Shown: positions 24,086 to 39,053, counted from the first letter of the stretch. The stretch: DNA of 64,000 nt from Sinonovacula constricta (GCA_007844125.1 CM017559.1:36956504-37020503); one strand, 5' to 3'. The notes: generated by a model not told the origin, from the sequence alone. Translations and numbers: made by a program.

Positions 24086-27000
24086 TGAATTAGGGTATAT
24101 CTAGTTGTGATTGAGGCAAATGTGTCTAGATACGATTTATAAGGTTTAATAATACTAGAAAGACTGGTGTTTAGCCTACCATAATTATGCGAGTGGTTAG
24201 AAAAGGTAATTGAACAGTTTAAATGAAACATTACGGTACTACCTAAGTATCACGGGCGCTAACGTATACGGATTTATAAACATTAACTATTTAAATGCCA
24301 CTCTGTATATACCACTCTTAATTGTCTCGAGCCACGCGTCGGTTGACCAAGCAAATTAAATTAAACGTTATTGACCCAGAAGAAAGTTTACTGTTGTGTT
24401 GATAACAAAAGACTTGGGCAGATTATAGCGTGTGATTGCACCTCTCAATGGAAACGGTGATTCTAAGTCGTAATGTCTTTGCCATTGTCTGGATATGAAA
24501 AGTAAATTGAGTTGCACACTATAAGCAATAACACACATCATTTCTATTTTTAGAGCTGGATAATTATTGAGATATAGAATTGCAATAAAGTGGAAGTGAT
24601 TATTATTCTACAATCAATTAACAATCGTTTGTATAGACGATTTATGACTGATCCCGGTTTTAAGAATGAGAAGCCATGGAGGGACAATTAAATCAGTTAT
24701 TACTTACACAATTCGTTAACTCTTAATACTTCAGTATCTTAAATGTGAGCACGATGCGGCGTTAACATACTAACATGCAAACAGACAAAGCATTCTAGAC
24801 AGGGGCGCTCGTTGCTATGTGGTTAGTATAGCTGACTTTTAACTCCTCACCCACTCACTGAGTGGACTCATCCAATAATTAGTTTTTATTCGCAAACTTT
24901 TTTAACTAAACTGTTCTAAAAGTCATTGATGTCTTTCTTAGCGACCGTTGACATTTAAGGAAATCTAAATGCATGTAGAGCCTTCTAACTCTAGCGCATT
25001 TGCGACGACCGGTCTGTGTGTAAATGTTTTAATGCAGCAATCATTATGTTATACCTATACAGATTATGCTCTATGTGAGAACAAATCATAAAACGGCATA
25101 GATCGACATACACTTAGCTCCTTATTACCTCTGATTCGTCCTAGTCAGAAGGTTTTGGTATAATAGTATTCATCCCCATGTACTATTTACTGTTATCTGT
25201 TTATAAAAAATATTTTGTAAGATGCCTTCAATATATGCTAAAACAGTTTGATTTGTGTAAATATAAAAACTATCAAAAAAGTTACAATTAATCTAAATCC
25301 TCAGATTTGATAAAAAGACACATTTTAGTAGGATGACGTCACAATGGCGGAACCGCCAACGACGTCCAAATTGTTAGATGTTCATACTTTATGAACACTG
25401 ATCGCTTGCGTGCCGCCTCTTCATGGTTTATTCACTCATACAGCGACACGAGTGAATGAAGCACGGATGTTAGCAAATGAGATTCATATCTTATAATTAC
25501 ATTTTTTTATTATCGGTCAGACACGATTTTTGTAAATGTTTTCGTTGTGACAAAAGTTAGTTTTCATCTCTTTGATATCAAAAAGTATAAAACGCACGCC
25601 CTTGTTTATTCATGACAATCTCATTCAGGCTAATTCTTACTTTATTCAAAGGCCATGCGAATTTGAAAAAGAACTTCGTTGTTCTTTTTCAGAAAGACTG
25701 CGGGAATGTAATATGAATACATGAAATATGATGACATGTCATATGTTGAATTTCCAATCAAATATATTTTTAGGTACCATTTCAAACACCTTTTTTATTT
25801 TTATGTATAATTATTAGTATCATTGCATAGAATATTATTATCATAAAAATACATTATTGATAAATCTATTACAACTTATATCATGCAAAATTACGCTCCG
25901 TGAATGTGACGTCATCGTTGCCGTAACAATGACATCTATTTCAGTTATTTTTGTTTTCCGAGTTATAAGACAAATCACACTGTATAACAAGTAACCAACA
26001 ATTTGATGGTTGAAATGTTTATTTTTTAGGTTCTATTAATGTTATTTTATTGGGCATATTGTCGATTAGTATTACGAAATAATGAAAATATAAAATGAAG
26101 ACAACTACTAATATAATCAATCACTAGCAGGTACAGAATAGTATTTTTGATCTCACGTTACATGATCATGCGGGTAATAAGTTCTGACGTCACGATCTAT
26201 TTTAACTGGAATCCCCATTGTGTGTTGTTGTTGTTGTTTCAATTTACAGTCTTGAAAATAATGTACATTTTTAAAGCTATATATTTCACGTTTTGTACAG
26301 TCTAAAAATTAGGGTATTGTAATACAATTTTACTAAAACTCGAATATAAGTGTGCAGCAATTACGCACAAATTTATAGAACAGAGGTACGATGTTGTTAC
26401 ATGTATAAATATAGGCAAACTGTCCTTTACCACATTTGACATCTTTTCTGGGAGTGCTAACAGCACACTTACCTTGATGTTGGCCAGGCTATAATTGTGC
26501 AGTATGTTCTACATTTGACGCTTTTAAATGGTCATTGAGCAGTACTCAACAAGCAATTGAAGGCTCCCTTTTAGACTAAATCAATTCAAAATATCGATTA
26601 ACATACAGTTGTATAGACGTTCCTGTTGGTTGGATAAAAGTGGTCAAATTGATTAGCATGCATCTGTATCTAGATGGTCGTCAAGGCAAGCTCCGTGATG
26701 AAAGAGTCCATGTATAAAGGTACATACATATTGACAAATCGTTTAACACTTAAACAGAGTAAGAAGTCAATCCTACCCAAATATCCATACTTTTTAACTC
26801 ATTCATGTGTATAAAAGCTGACATAGTCTGTCTTCGTTCGTACTGTACCGAAAGAAGACAAAAATGAAGGTCATGAATACCAAATAGAACAAGAAAATGT
26901 CACGGAATGGTTATAAAAAACTCCAAACTGATCGAAAATAAAGCGTTAGTACATTTTTTCCTACTAAGGCTTGTTGTACGTTGCCGAGGTTTTTATCTCC

Positions 27001-28995
27001 TTTTATCTCCTGTACACACTGTGCACATGTTGATGTTCAATATAAAGAGTTGTTTTCTTTGTATAGAATATATATATATACTTTTTATCAGTTTTTACTC
27101 CTGGGGCAGGTGCTTCCTCTCAGTTGTTGCACTTTTATGGGATATTTTACAGTGTTTGTGAGAACAAGCTTCAGGAAGTGCGAGGTTATAGCGCTCCAAA
27201 AATCAGGTTTTAGCACCCCAGTCGGTCCTTTTGCCGAATGACCGTTCCAAGGCGTTAGCTGCTGGAACACCTTGTTCTCTTTGTGTGTTACGTCTCGTCT
27301 GTTTTGTTTTGGTCACCTATTTACTCTGTAGGACTTTGTCTTGGGGTAGTTCACATTTTAATATTTGCGGTGTCATGATCTTTTCTTAATTTCCTTGCAT
27401 GTTTCTTACGAGTCAATACAAAGTTTAAAGGGCATTGTTTTGAAATGTGTAAGTTTAACAGCATCGTGTTTCATCCCTTTCTTCATGTCAAAATATGACT
27501 GCAATAACAAGTTGACAGTAAAATCCGTTAGAGTCGATTGAAGTCAGGACATAAAATAAGAAAACATTTTTATTCGTTGAGAAAGCTGATACGTTTAAAA
27601 AAATAAACTCAAATAGTGACATTTACGATTTTATTTCCTGATGCATTTTAATGTTATGAATGTGTCAACTAAAAATGTCACATTTTGTTCGAACTTGAAT
27701 ATGCCTTTGTCTCAATTGCTTAAAATATAAGCATACATATACATACTAGATGTATTCATACTGTTATAAATTAACACACATCGTTGACTGGAAGTCGAAC
27801 TCTAATCGTATATGTACATGTATACTTACAAGAATTTATTTTGTATAATTTTGCATAATTGGAATTTTGTATTACATCTTTACATTTAATTGCCTCAAAT
27901 AATGTTTAGTTAAATTAAACTTCTCCTTTAGAAAGGGAAAGGACAGAAAACACTATTTTTCAATTTTAAAAGTGTTCAAGTACATTGTAGCAGATGTTAT
28001 ATACACTTAACATTATATACTTACACTTCGCTGAAGCCTTGGAGTTAAATCTAGCCGTGAATGTCCCATTTTATTCAACCTAAACCGTTTTATCAACACA
28101 CACACTTTCAATTAGCGCGGCACATGTATGAATATCAAATATATCCTTCACACCTCTCTTTCTCCACTCATACCATGTGTTAAGCGGAGCTAAATAGTGC
28201 GATATGTCTATACCCTTAATATTCATATTACATCATAAAGCGTTGAATAGTGTTTGTGTACTGTGTATTACAGTATTACGGTAGACGCTTTGTTATCTGA
28301 ATTTATCTGTTTGCCCCTTTCCTGCTGCAATAGTTAAAAGCCCAAACTAATTCAGGATTAAATTCGTGATTATTTTTTATTATTAGATATAATTTCTAAA
28401 TATGTAGTAGCAAATAGTGAAGTTCGGGGACAAACAATTCGCAGCGATGTAGGATGGTTCTGGGCCGCACTATTTTCCTAAGCCTGGTCGGCTCTTGGTA
28501 AGCAGGCGGAGAGACAAGACAGTCGATAGTGTGTCTAGGCGCCAATGTTGGTCTGTTTGAACCCAGTCCTCTGTGATTGACAGGCAAAATGTCAAACAAT
28601 TGCTACTCTCAAACAATTATAACTCTATATTATGGCATTATGTCCGCAGCTGTCGGATCTCAGTTTTGGCTACTTAAACATGTTCACATAAGGTCAGCCT
28701 TTACGAAAAAATAAACTGCCCTCATTGGTAGAAACTACCCATTTGAGCGATATTTCTCTAAACAAGCAATGTACCACGTAACCAACACAAATATAACACA
28801 ATGCTGTAATATTTGATTTGTCTATTATATACATTGTGTAGAAACGGTATTACATTCTTTATTGCATCTATTTTGGTAGGAAAATTTAACCTCCTTGAGT
28901 CTGTAATAAACAGTAATGTTTCTTTTTGATTGATGAGTTAATAAAGCGTATGTATTGTTTAACTAATAAGAACCATTGCTGGGTGAGTTTTACAC

Positions 28996-29023
28996 ACCAC
29001 ACACACACACACACGCACACAAT
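28996..29023. repeat. (CA)n microsatellite
   Basis: A short CACACA run with one CGCA interruption. A second, shorter one lies at 30036-30049. Confidence 0.8.
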
Positions 29024-29794
29024 ATCTATGGAAAAATAGCTTACTGCAGAATTTGTTTTGTTGAATATAAAAAAAAAAATTGTATTTTATGACACGAAGA
29101 ATTTGGTCTACTAAGTTAACGGGGTTTTTAACAGTGTATTATACCGGTAGTACTACCGTCAGAAATCTTTTGGTGTCTTGGTAAATACAAGCTAAGGCAT
29201 ATTTTCTATTAAAAATAACCGATCAATAAAGTGTGCTAATTATAGCCCCATTTATGCTGCATATCCCTTTATACAGATATTCTTATTTCTATATTCGTTT
29301 CAGATAACATTTAAAGTATTTTACAAAAATGGTATTGGTACACCAGCCTGTCATGATGACACATTTTCTAAGTATTATTATTTTAACATCATCATCTTTT
29401 ATCATCATCATTATAACTTCTATTTACAATAATTAAATTAATGATTATTATCCATCAACAACTTTGCTAGTCTTAATAAATTTTAAGTTATGTGCTAAAA
29501 CTTACGTACACTTTATATTGGTAATTTCTTTAGTATTAATAACAGGTTAGAAGCAGAACAAGCACCTCAAGATCGTGGTCAGTAAGACCTGATATGTATG
29601 AGCGCTATATGGCTAAGATTGATCATTGCAGTAAAGCAGTCTCTGAGTTACTGTAACCTGTATAACCTTGAGAGTATATCATGTTGGTTTGAAATGCAGT
29701 GCAGCAACACAATTATGATCACAATGGCCACATCCAGCTGTCCTGATGGAATCAACAGCACACAACCGGTCAGCTTGAAGGCCTCTCAACATAA

Positions 29795-29905
29795 AAGTTC
29801 TAGACCTGTATAAGGCTTGAACCCACATAGTGAGGGACCATGGAGTCAGCAGTCACGAGCAAGTGATTCTACCCCACTAGAGCACCAGTGCCCCCTTAGT
29901 GACCA
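29795..29905 (-). mobile_element. tRNA-derived SINE fragment of a second type
   Basis: On the minus strand, GGTGCTCTAGTGGGGTAGAA resembles an A box and GTGGGTTCAAGCC a B box, about 50 nt apart. A similar degenerate copy with GGACTTGAACCCAT lies at 34620-34680. Confidence 0.45.
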
Positions 29906-31487
29906 AAATATACAAACATTGAAGTCTAGTAAAATTACCCTATAAATCTAATAAACTAGTAAAGAACCATATAAACATTTAATACAAATAAGTGCGAAGT
30001 ACCACTAAATTAACACAATTATTTTTTTCACAACCACACACACACACAGACTGAAAAACAACACTTATGATCCTCTACACCCATTTATATGTTGCAATGG
30101 AAATATAAGACAAATGTTAGCCAGTAGGAGTACACAGAACTGTCAAACTAACTTCTCTGTTTTCGTTATTTTCTTTAAATGTCTGGTAACAACACAACTG
30201 CCTTAACTTATGTTTCATATATGAAAATATTTACATTTCAAATGTTTACTGTTGCAATTAGCTATACACAAAAAATAATGTTCATTTCTCGAAAAACTAC
30301 AGTTTGACATAGACAGCATGCTTGCATTCCTGATTGCTGATTGGCAAGGTGGGCGGAGCTTATTTTACTATGAACTGTTTTCATGAATGACCGTAAATAT
30401 GACATCAAAATTACGTCATACAATAGACTGCAAATGGTTGTGTTTTTTCCCATTTCTATGCAAACACAATACACATAATATAATTGTGGTTTCAAAAACT
30501 TTATCTATTTAAAAATCTGTAATAGTGACGTTTAACAAACTATAAATGAGGAACTACCTTCTTGGTTTGCTTCTCAACTTTGTAGGCAGGGCTTAAATAT
30601 GCAGAATTCATCATGCCCTTTGGACTCCACAACACTTTAAACTGCCCAACACATTTCAATAAACGATGAATGTCAAAAATCAATGATTCATTCCTTAAAT
30701 ATTCAAATACATGTACAAAATCTATTGCAAACAACATACAAACATACTGCACAATTCTGTAATTTATATGCAACTTCTCTCACAATATTTTGACATTTGT
30801 CAATTCTACTTAGGTCCAGGAACTTCCAAACAGTTCCAGTCATAACTTGAAGGTGGGCTTGTGGGATCACTGGTGCACAGCAGGTCAGATGGAAGTTATA
30901 AGGTGAAAGTTATCACACTGTTCATCAAACCTAATTGGAAAACATGATGATGGTCATACAGGTGGTAATACATATACAGAACAGATTTAGTTACAACTCA
31001 CATGGTAAACTTATTTTACATACTTATAATTACACAACAACATTTGATTCAATTTAGTCACATATGCAGAAATGTAATCATTTATATATAAATTAAATAA
31101 GTATTGAATTGTAAAAGAAATGATTACATTTACATTAAATGATTAATATATTAAAACTCATGAATAGAACTGTCAACAAACACTCTCCTTGTAAAATAAT
31201 ATCTAGCTCAGTGTGTTTCATATTCAAATATAAAATAATTGTATGAAATAGATTATCATGATTTCAAATGCATAAATGTGGCCTTATCCTTAATAGTTTG
31301 CAATGCTGTATAGTTCTAATTCTAGTTATATTACTGAGATTCATTTAAAAACATTCCTTGACCATGAATCATAATTATAATTCATTTATACATAAGCTTG
31401 CTTTACATTATATTAATATGTAACATGTTTTTACAAATATCATTAGTTTCCACTGCTCTACAGTAAAATACAAGTACAAGATACGAT

Positions 31488-31493
31488 TTTATT
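31488..31493 (-). promoter_or_regulatory. Polyadenylation signal AATAAA of the BTB gene
   Basis: AATAAA on the minus strand lies about 50 nt beyond the stop codon at 31544. It is the nearest canonical signal and implies a short 3' UTR. Confidence 0.6.
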
Positions 31494-31543
31494 TCAATTA
31501 GAATACACAAACCACTAACAAATTTTGGGGGGCAAAACAAAAC

Positions 31544-34500
31544 TCATAACTTGACAACAGGCTTAGTGGGGTGACATACAACAATAACTTGTGGATCTCT
31601 TGACTTATCTGGCAGAAATTTTCTGAACTTTGTGGTTGAAATTGGAACCTCTCGTGTTACCACATGCATATTACCATTCGAGGTATTAACAGTTTCAGTC
31701 ACATATCTTGTCTTCAAAAAACAAGGCCTGGCATAGCTAGACTTGCAGCCCTTTGGCACAGTTGCTGAAGCAGGTACAAGTTTGTAACCTGACTCAGAGA
31801 CCCTCGGCATAAATTCCTCAGTCCATGCTTCACTGTCTCTCATTGTTTTCCTTGCTGAAATGCTTGTATTTCTGTTACTTGCTTCCTTTGAGGGTAAAGA
31901 AGTCACTGTCTTGTCTTTGCTTGTACCTGATTTGGTTTTAACGCATTCATCCTTTGATGGAGTTTTGGTAGATTTCTGTGCACTTCTGTTCAGAGTTATT
32001 TGCTCATATGCATCATCCATGTTGTAGTTTACTCGCTCCTTGTTTCTCAGTCTGCTGCCTCTCCTGTCTAACGATTTTGTCTCCACTGATTTCTTGGTCG
32101 AAAATGTTGCTTCCCTTTGAGAGCAACTTGCTTCTTGCAGCGAATGTCTGTTTGATTCACCATCTTTCACCTTTTCTTCCTGTTGTGTATGACTATCAGA
32201 ATCAAGACAAGAAACATCTGCCGCATCACTACAATCACTGGCTAAAGACGCACTCTTGGCGTGAAATTTTGCTGCAACATCGCTGCAATATTGATCTTTG
32301 TGTGTGTCAGTTATATTGGGTAATTGTTCTTCACTTTGTGAACAACCAGCTGCCTGCTGTGAAGAATCTTCCTCTGATTTACCATCTTGAAATTTCCTTT
32401 TGGGAGCTGAGGTCTCATTCACTAAGCTAGCAAAGCATTTCCGCTTTAAATCAGCCTTTATCTTCTTACTGTCTTTGAAACTGGACTTAGATGTCTTCTT
32501 TTTCGATTTTCTTTCTCCAGATTTCTGCTTACGCTTTGGTGATGTTTTTGCTTTAGTAGTCGCACCATCCTTGGCATCACCAGAGTCACATGAAGAATTA
32601 TCTGCGGGAAAACTTTTAGCATACACTGTTTTTGTAACAAGACTTTGTAAGAATTTACGCCTTGGCCGTTGACCGGTTAAAGAGAGCACTTTTCCCTCAT
32701 ACTCCTTTGGAGGCTTAACCAAAATAGTCTGCACATTACCCGTGTTAGCCTTTTCATCAATCAAATTTTTAAAGTCTATTCTTTTGTGCTTCTTGCCAAT
32801 ACTACTTTCTATAATTGCCAGATTGGCCTCACTACTGGATGCAGCTGAGGTGGCAAGGAATTGTCTAATATCTGCCCTGCCCTGTAATAAATGGGACTTG
32901 GATGTCTGGTCCACTTTGAGTACTTCATATACGTTCTTTGATGGCTCTTTGTCTTCATAGAGGTTAGAATCCTTGCATAAAGTGGAGTAGTAAGAACTGG
33001 TGTATGGATAGCCGGAACGAGGAGTGTGATCTGATACAACATCTGTGTTCTGTGTACTTTGTATTTCCATGGGCTCTTCCTTAACAGCAACACCAGATTC
33101 TGTGAACGTTGGTCCTAGTTTATATGATAAATATTTGCATTAAATAGTACACAAATTACTGTATATTAATAATACATTAGCATTGTACTGCTAGCATTGT
33201 CAGCAGCGTTAAAGAGCAAATTCAATGTAACCAGTAAGAAGTCAGAAAATTATGGATCAGATTTATAAAATAATTGTTAAAAGAAATTGTGGATTAATTT
33301 TAAGTAATTTAGAGTAATATATTTTTTGATTATATTTTCTATATTAAATTATTTTTTTTTATTAAATGTCACCAGATTTCAACACTAATCACACAAAGCA
33401 GAAGCATCAGGTCAATTTAGGAAATGCTAATTTTATTATTTACTCAAAGTCAAATAACTAAACCATATACAAAACTCTCATCTACAGACAAACCAACAGA
33501 TTGATGGATGGGATCGCAATAAATATTGTATCTGAGAATACAATAAACACTTATTTTGATACCACCTCCACTGAAATAATACTGACATTGATGACGTTAG
33601 GTAAAGCAGGTTTTTAATAACTGCAATGTTAGCTTAGCATAAACATTGGTAGTTAATGGTCAGGGATCAAACATGAAATAGCCCTACCTATGGCAGACAC
33701 TTGACAGGGGAGGTAATTTGTTAAATTTTATATGCATAAAACAAGCATGTTTTGTGAAAAGTAATCAAGATGAAACAATAAGACTGTAAGCCCTCTACAC
33801 ATAGGTAACGTTTCAAACAGAATTATAGAATATGATATTATATGTAACAACAACACAATAAGTCACCAAATGTGGAGGAGCAAATGCCAGGGCCAAACCA
33901 CAGCTCAAAGACTCCTTAATGATATCTGCCCTGACTGGGACTCAATCACATGCAATGAGTGACTTAGAGTCTGTAAGTTTGCTGCAATATGTTTATTAGG
34001 CTTATCATCCCTACCAACAGTATACTATTTCAGTTATCTGGAGGAGTCCACTTGAAGCAGACAGAGTGCTGCCTTCACTGTGTATAGCATGCCATGAACA
34101 CCTGGCATGATACCACACCCAATCACATTTTCAAGACACTGGGCCTACCAGTCATGGAACTTTCCTTATATTTGCATGAGCATTAGCAAGGGAGCTATAT
34201 TACAACCATTTTTTATGACTTAAGTATATCGCGACCGAGGCCACCAGTACCTGGAGGCGACGCTCTACTGATTAAGCTACCAGTTGTGGCTGCGATAACT
34301 GCTGGGTCCAGTGGCCCTAAATGTTTACTAGACAGAGAGCGTAGGTAGTACCTTTATCACGTAGGCTCATGTACAATTTGCTGCCAGTGATTGCCTCCTG
34401 GAAACCAACCTCTGTTGCCACCTGTAGCACCTGGTACACCTGAAAGTAAACCACAATGGTTTATGAAGGGAATAGACTTAAATATTATTACTTTCTCAGT

Positions 34501-37151
34501 ATTTATAGCTTTGTTTTGTTTTTGAAATACAATTGCAGTGACAAATTATGATATATAGCGATGTCAAGCTATTTTGGAAGGAAAAACCCCCAGACAAATG
34601 CAGTCAGCTTGAAGACCTTATTATATTAAGTCCTTTACCCTGAACAGGACTTGAACCCATGCTGTGCACGGCTTAGCAGTCATATGAGTAACAAGTGGGC
34701 AAATAAATTATACCATGTGCATTTTTGTTTTATTGTTGTCATCATTATTATTATCATCATTATTATTATGTTAAAATTTAATATGGGTTTGTTAATAGTA
34801 CTGTTTATTATCCCACTACGAACCTTTTAATTTTCCATAATAGTTTTTACTTGAACAGGAAGAGTGCTGCATTCACTGTGATATGCCATGGATACCTGAG
34901 ATGATACCACACAGTCACATTATCCTGACACCTGGCCAACCAAAACATCCCTTGTTTCATTTTCTTCTATTTTAATGTAGTTGGTATCAGGGTTAATATG
35001 CACAAGTGCAACTTGCTCAGTTCAAGGATTTAAGCAGAAATATCTTCCCCCTGCTCGTACTCACTAACCTTTCTTAAGTCATGACTTAAGCCCAAGTCGT
35101 AATTTTCCTACCAACAAAAATAAGCTTATTTATGTAGTTTCAACAAGATTTTAAGCTGTAGCAAAGTTAATGTGTCATGCAAAATAAAGACATGTAGCTA
35201 AATACATGATGAAGATATTTTAGATTGAAATCCAGGACTCGAACAATTCTTACTTAAGAATGGTTGGTGAATACAGGTCTAAATCTGCATAATGACTTGA
35301 CAAATACATTTGTATATGCTTATAACCTGTAGTTATTTGCTAACATTTTTACTAGCGACAAAAGCAACAGAACACATACATATAAGAGACAATAGCAAAT
35401 GCTGCTTATTGAGAGCTGTCTTATCTGGATCCAACTATTTTCCTATATATTATTTATGACTTAATTTACCTTTTCTGGCCTGGCCCTTAGTTCCCCACTA
35501 TAGATCATATCAATCAAGGGCAAGACTACATCAGTGTCATAGCGCCGCATGTCTAGGTAAAACATGTCCTTCTCTAGCTCTGCACCAGCCTGAAATTAAA
35601 GTAGTACTTTCTTATATTTATACTTATATTTTTGGTCTCAGATTTTATAACAATATCTTTTTACAAACATTTATTTTATTATTTTTTGTCTTGTTAAATA
35701 CATACTATTGTAATAATTTTGGAACTTACATGTTAAAGGTGGTATCCAAAAGTTTGCCTATATCTAATATATGTAACAATATCTGACCTCTGTTTAGGGA
35801 ATGTGTAAATAATTTCTGCAGAAAAAAATCATACTTTTTAGTCTAAGCTTTGATGATTTTCAACAGTATCTCAATTTTTACGACAGTAAAACTCACTAAT
35901 CAACACTTAAATGTTCATTCTTCCCAAATCTATTGATAAGAATGATCAGGATTCCTGCTAAAAAGACATCGATGTCACAGCAGATGATTTGGATGAGCTA
36001 AATCATAGGTAATCACATTGTTTTTTTAGTTTAAAAATAGTAACTGTGCAGCGTGGTACAGATAGGCAATACATATTTAAAATGTTGATTGTGATGCTAT
36101 GGTTCACTTTTCAGACAGGTGTAGGATAAAAATAAATGTCATTTTCCGAGATGTGTTCTGGTAACAATGGTTTATTACGATGTTTAATGAAAATATTATT
36201 GGTCCAAACTGTAGGATAGCACCTTTCAGGAAGACCCTGTTCAAATGTAGAAAACTACCAGTACATTGTTAGGGAAGTGGAAGACCTTTTGGCTTGCTAG
36301 TTTTTGCCCCAATCAGAAATCCAATCCTCACCATGAGGGCTGAGAAGTTCCAAAGTCAATGACCTCTTGACTATGTTTACCGCCATCTTTATGATAAACT
36401 TCAAAACTCCTTAACTTGTAATGAATCTTTTTTTATTTACTAACAAGTTGCAACTACATGCAAAGTGCAATTGCATGCAAAATTATCTTATTTAAAGGGA
36501 TGTCAACAAGAAATTGATAAAATAAGTACTCAATCAAATGCTGACACCTGACTATTGACATCACTAATGTGTACTTGGAGGAATAAGGACTTCAAAATAA
36601 TATGCATAATTGATCAGGTCAAGTTGAATGCTGGGGCAATTTTTACAATGACAGACTTCTTTCTAGGCATATTTTCCTTGCTTGGCTGATTTTTAAGTAT
36701 GACCTTCCTTTAGAATGTCAATATTGTTTTCTCAGCTCTAGCATCAGACTGATATTGTTAGTAGTTTTGATGAGATCTCAGAGTAAGAAATGGCATAATT
36801 TATTTACGAATAAACACAACTGTAACATTGCAACATGTTTTCAATAAAAAAAAAATGAATTTAGCCCAAATAAGGATGATAATCATATTAATTTCATTGT
36901 TTCCAAATTGGCTAAGTTAGTTTCCCAGAATTTTCTCCCCAAAAAACAAAATAATGAAGCCAAACTGTTACCTTAGTAAAGAAGACCTCAATGAGACATT
37001 TGTGTACAAATATCTTCGTTTCATTGAGGCGAATCTCCAGGTCACAATTGCGTCCTTCAGTGTACTGCTGACACAGTTTACTTAGAATGACCCCACTGTG
37101 ATGTGCTTCTGGGGAGTTGTATATCAATTCTCTCCCCTTTGCTACAAACAT
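31544..37151 (-). CDS. BTB/POZ-domain protein with a long basic tail (652 residues)
   Basis: Four exons join in frame: 36972-37177 (ATG at 37151), 35470-35589, 34352-34439 and 31544-33114. The phases are 0, 0 and 1, giving 652 codons. The first ~120 residues form a BTB/POZ fold: LSKLCQQYTEGRNCDLEIRL, then an FVHKCLIE segment like the usual 'HK..L' motif, and a C-terminal LPLIDMIYSGEL helix followed by VYQVLQVATEVGF. BTB domains dimerise and often recruit Cullin-3 or co-repressors. The remaining ~530 residues lie mostly in one large last exon. They are lysine/serine-rich and probably disordered, with basic runs (KRKQKSGERKSKKKTSK) that suggest nuclear location, and an acidic VKEEPME stretch like a sumoylation site. 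The C-terminus is compact and conserved-looking (RDPQVIVVCHPTKP). There are no Kelch repeats and no C2H2 zinc fingers, so this is not a standard KLHL or ZBTB protein. The reading frame is open upstream of the ATG as far as the acceptor at 37177, so the start could be earlier. Confidence 0.8.
33990..34290 (-). mobile_element. SINE, second copy of the same family
   Basis: The same body motifs are present (TTTCAGTTATCTGGAG, GTCCACTTGAAGCAG, GTGTATAGCATGCCATGA, GATACCACACCCA). The tRNA-like head is decayed. It sits in the last intron of the BTB gene. Confidence 0.75.
34850..34945 (-). mobile_element. SINE, partial copy of the same family
   Basis: Only the central body is recognisable: CTTGAACAGGAAGAGTGCTG, then GATACCACACAGTCACATTA and CCTGACAC. 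It lies in a BTB-gene intron. Confidence 0.55.
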
Positions 37152-37377
37152 GGTGATACCAGTCGCAAAGGTGTCCTCTGGAAAAAATGCATAGATAACA
37201 TTTAAAAATAGGTATATTTCAGTTATAAATTAATTCATCACTATTTTGTAAATACTTAGAAGTACTTATAAAACAACAACACACATACAAAAGTTTGTAT
37301 TGATAATATTGCTTGTCTTAAGCCTTTAAACCTTTAAGGCACTTAAAGGTCAAAGATCTATCTGCAATGTATCTGCA

Positions 37378-37380
<3 letters not shown>

Positions 37381-37443
<63 letters not shown>

Positions 37444-37456
37444 ATATATATACATG
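37381..37456. repeat. (TA)n microsatellite in a BTB-gene intron or promoter region
   Basis: An uninterrupted TA run of about 54 bp is followed by the self-complementary ACATGTATATATATACATG. Confidence 0.9.
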
Positions 37457-39053
37457 CAGTGCTATCTGATGTGTAACTTGCACTTGACGAGGATGAACTC
37501 CTGGAGTTTCCTGAACAACATTTCACCTCTGGTTTATATTTTTTTTATCTTTATGAACCCCTGTGATGTAGCCTGAACTGAAAAGACTCTTTTATTCATG
37601 GCAGGGATCAAACCCAAGAACCCTTGGGCTCCACAGTTAGGGTTTCAACCGAGTTACTTGTGTAGTCACAACACTTGTTCTGCATAAAATGACAACAAAG
37701 CTTAATAGTTCTAAGGGTTTTGGCTTAGTCTTAAAATTGGGACAAAATAAATATGCAATTTCTGAGTTAAAAGCTCCTGAGTGCCAAAGGTTATTTTCCT
37801 AATACTGAAAGTCACCCAGATGGTACAAATTATGCTGCTTCATAGAAACATGGTAAACAATGACAAAATGAACAAGTTATGGGTTCCAGCATTTCTGGCA
37901 ACAATAGGCTTGTTGTTTATTATTATAGAGTGGATCAGAAATCAAAGGAGGATACTTTAACTGTTACCAGTACAGACAAAATATGCCTCCTACCTGCTAA
38001 ATATAATGATACATCTGAGGCAAAAGACATCCATGTGGGCATAAACATAAACCCATCTTTTGAGTTGCATATTTTTGGATTTGAAGCCATTTTCTGACTT
38101 GGTCAAATACAAGCTTACTACATTTAAAGAGGGTATCCAACAGTATGCCTGTAGAATATCTTATCACATTTTTGTCTACTAAAGACAATCTTAAACAATC
38201 TTGTCATTATACCATTCCATTTTATTTAAAAATATGCTGGACAAAGCTATTAAAATCTGCACAATTAATAAAAAGTGAAAATAATGACTGTATATAACTG
38301 CATAAGTAAATGAACAAACTAGTATAGTTGCAATATTCTTTGTGTAAAATGGTTAATCAGCCAATGGTTAGAAAAGGTTACTGTTTACTAAATTTCTAAA
38401 CTCTGCCAACCTTGTTGTTTTGAAAAGTAAATGTAATAAACAACAACAAATTAACAGAATCATCATAAAACTAACACATCTAAACATTAAAACCAACACA
38501 TGCATATAAAAATGTATGGGAACTTCAATAAGAAAAAGTTTCGAGAAATTAACACATCATTCATAAAATTTAACTCAAATGTAAATACCAATTCTGGTGA
38601 AAGTAACACTTTTTTCATTTTTGTTTTGGAAATTTGATCAATTGGCAGACATGACTTTTAAAGGCTGTAAGTCATAAAGACATATTTAAACAAAAGCAAA
38701 TTTCATGTTTTAGATTAAAGGCAATATTTTACTATATTTCGTTGATAACCTTTTGCATGCTAACAACTAATTATTCTAATTATATTTTGTAAACAGGAGT
38801 TTAATAACTCCTTGACAGAAAAACTAGGCTTCAACTACTGAAAATTTCAACTATGTACACACAATATGGAGTAGTTGACCTACAATATATAAAATCAATA
38901 ATGTTATGTTGTTTCCTTGTTAGGGAAAAATGAAAAATGAAGCTGAACTATTTGACTGTTATGTATATTCTACAATAAATGATCAACTGTATTAAATTTT
39001 TTAAAAATGAAGTCAACAGCACCATACTTAAAACCTCAGCTACTGCTTTCATT

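Larger units (their letters stand above)
24086..31487. other. Long gene desert
   Basis: Over 7 kb has only chance ORFs, a (CA)n tract and one SINE fragment. A tRNA-like A-box stretch near 24810 is too weak to call. No exon chain was found on either strand. Confidence 0.5.

Noticed and set aside
23497..24231. 244-codon minus-strand ORF rich in Pro, Thr, His and Gln
   Set aside because: Compositional artefact of the G/T-rich block; no domain and no splice context.
31978..32430. 150-codon plus-strand ORF
   Set aside because: Antisense shadow of the large BTB-gene exon.
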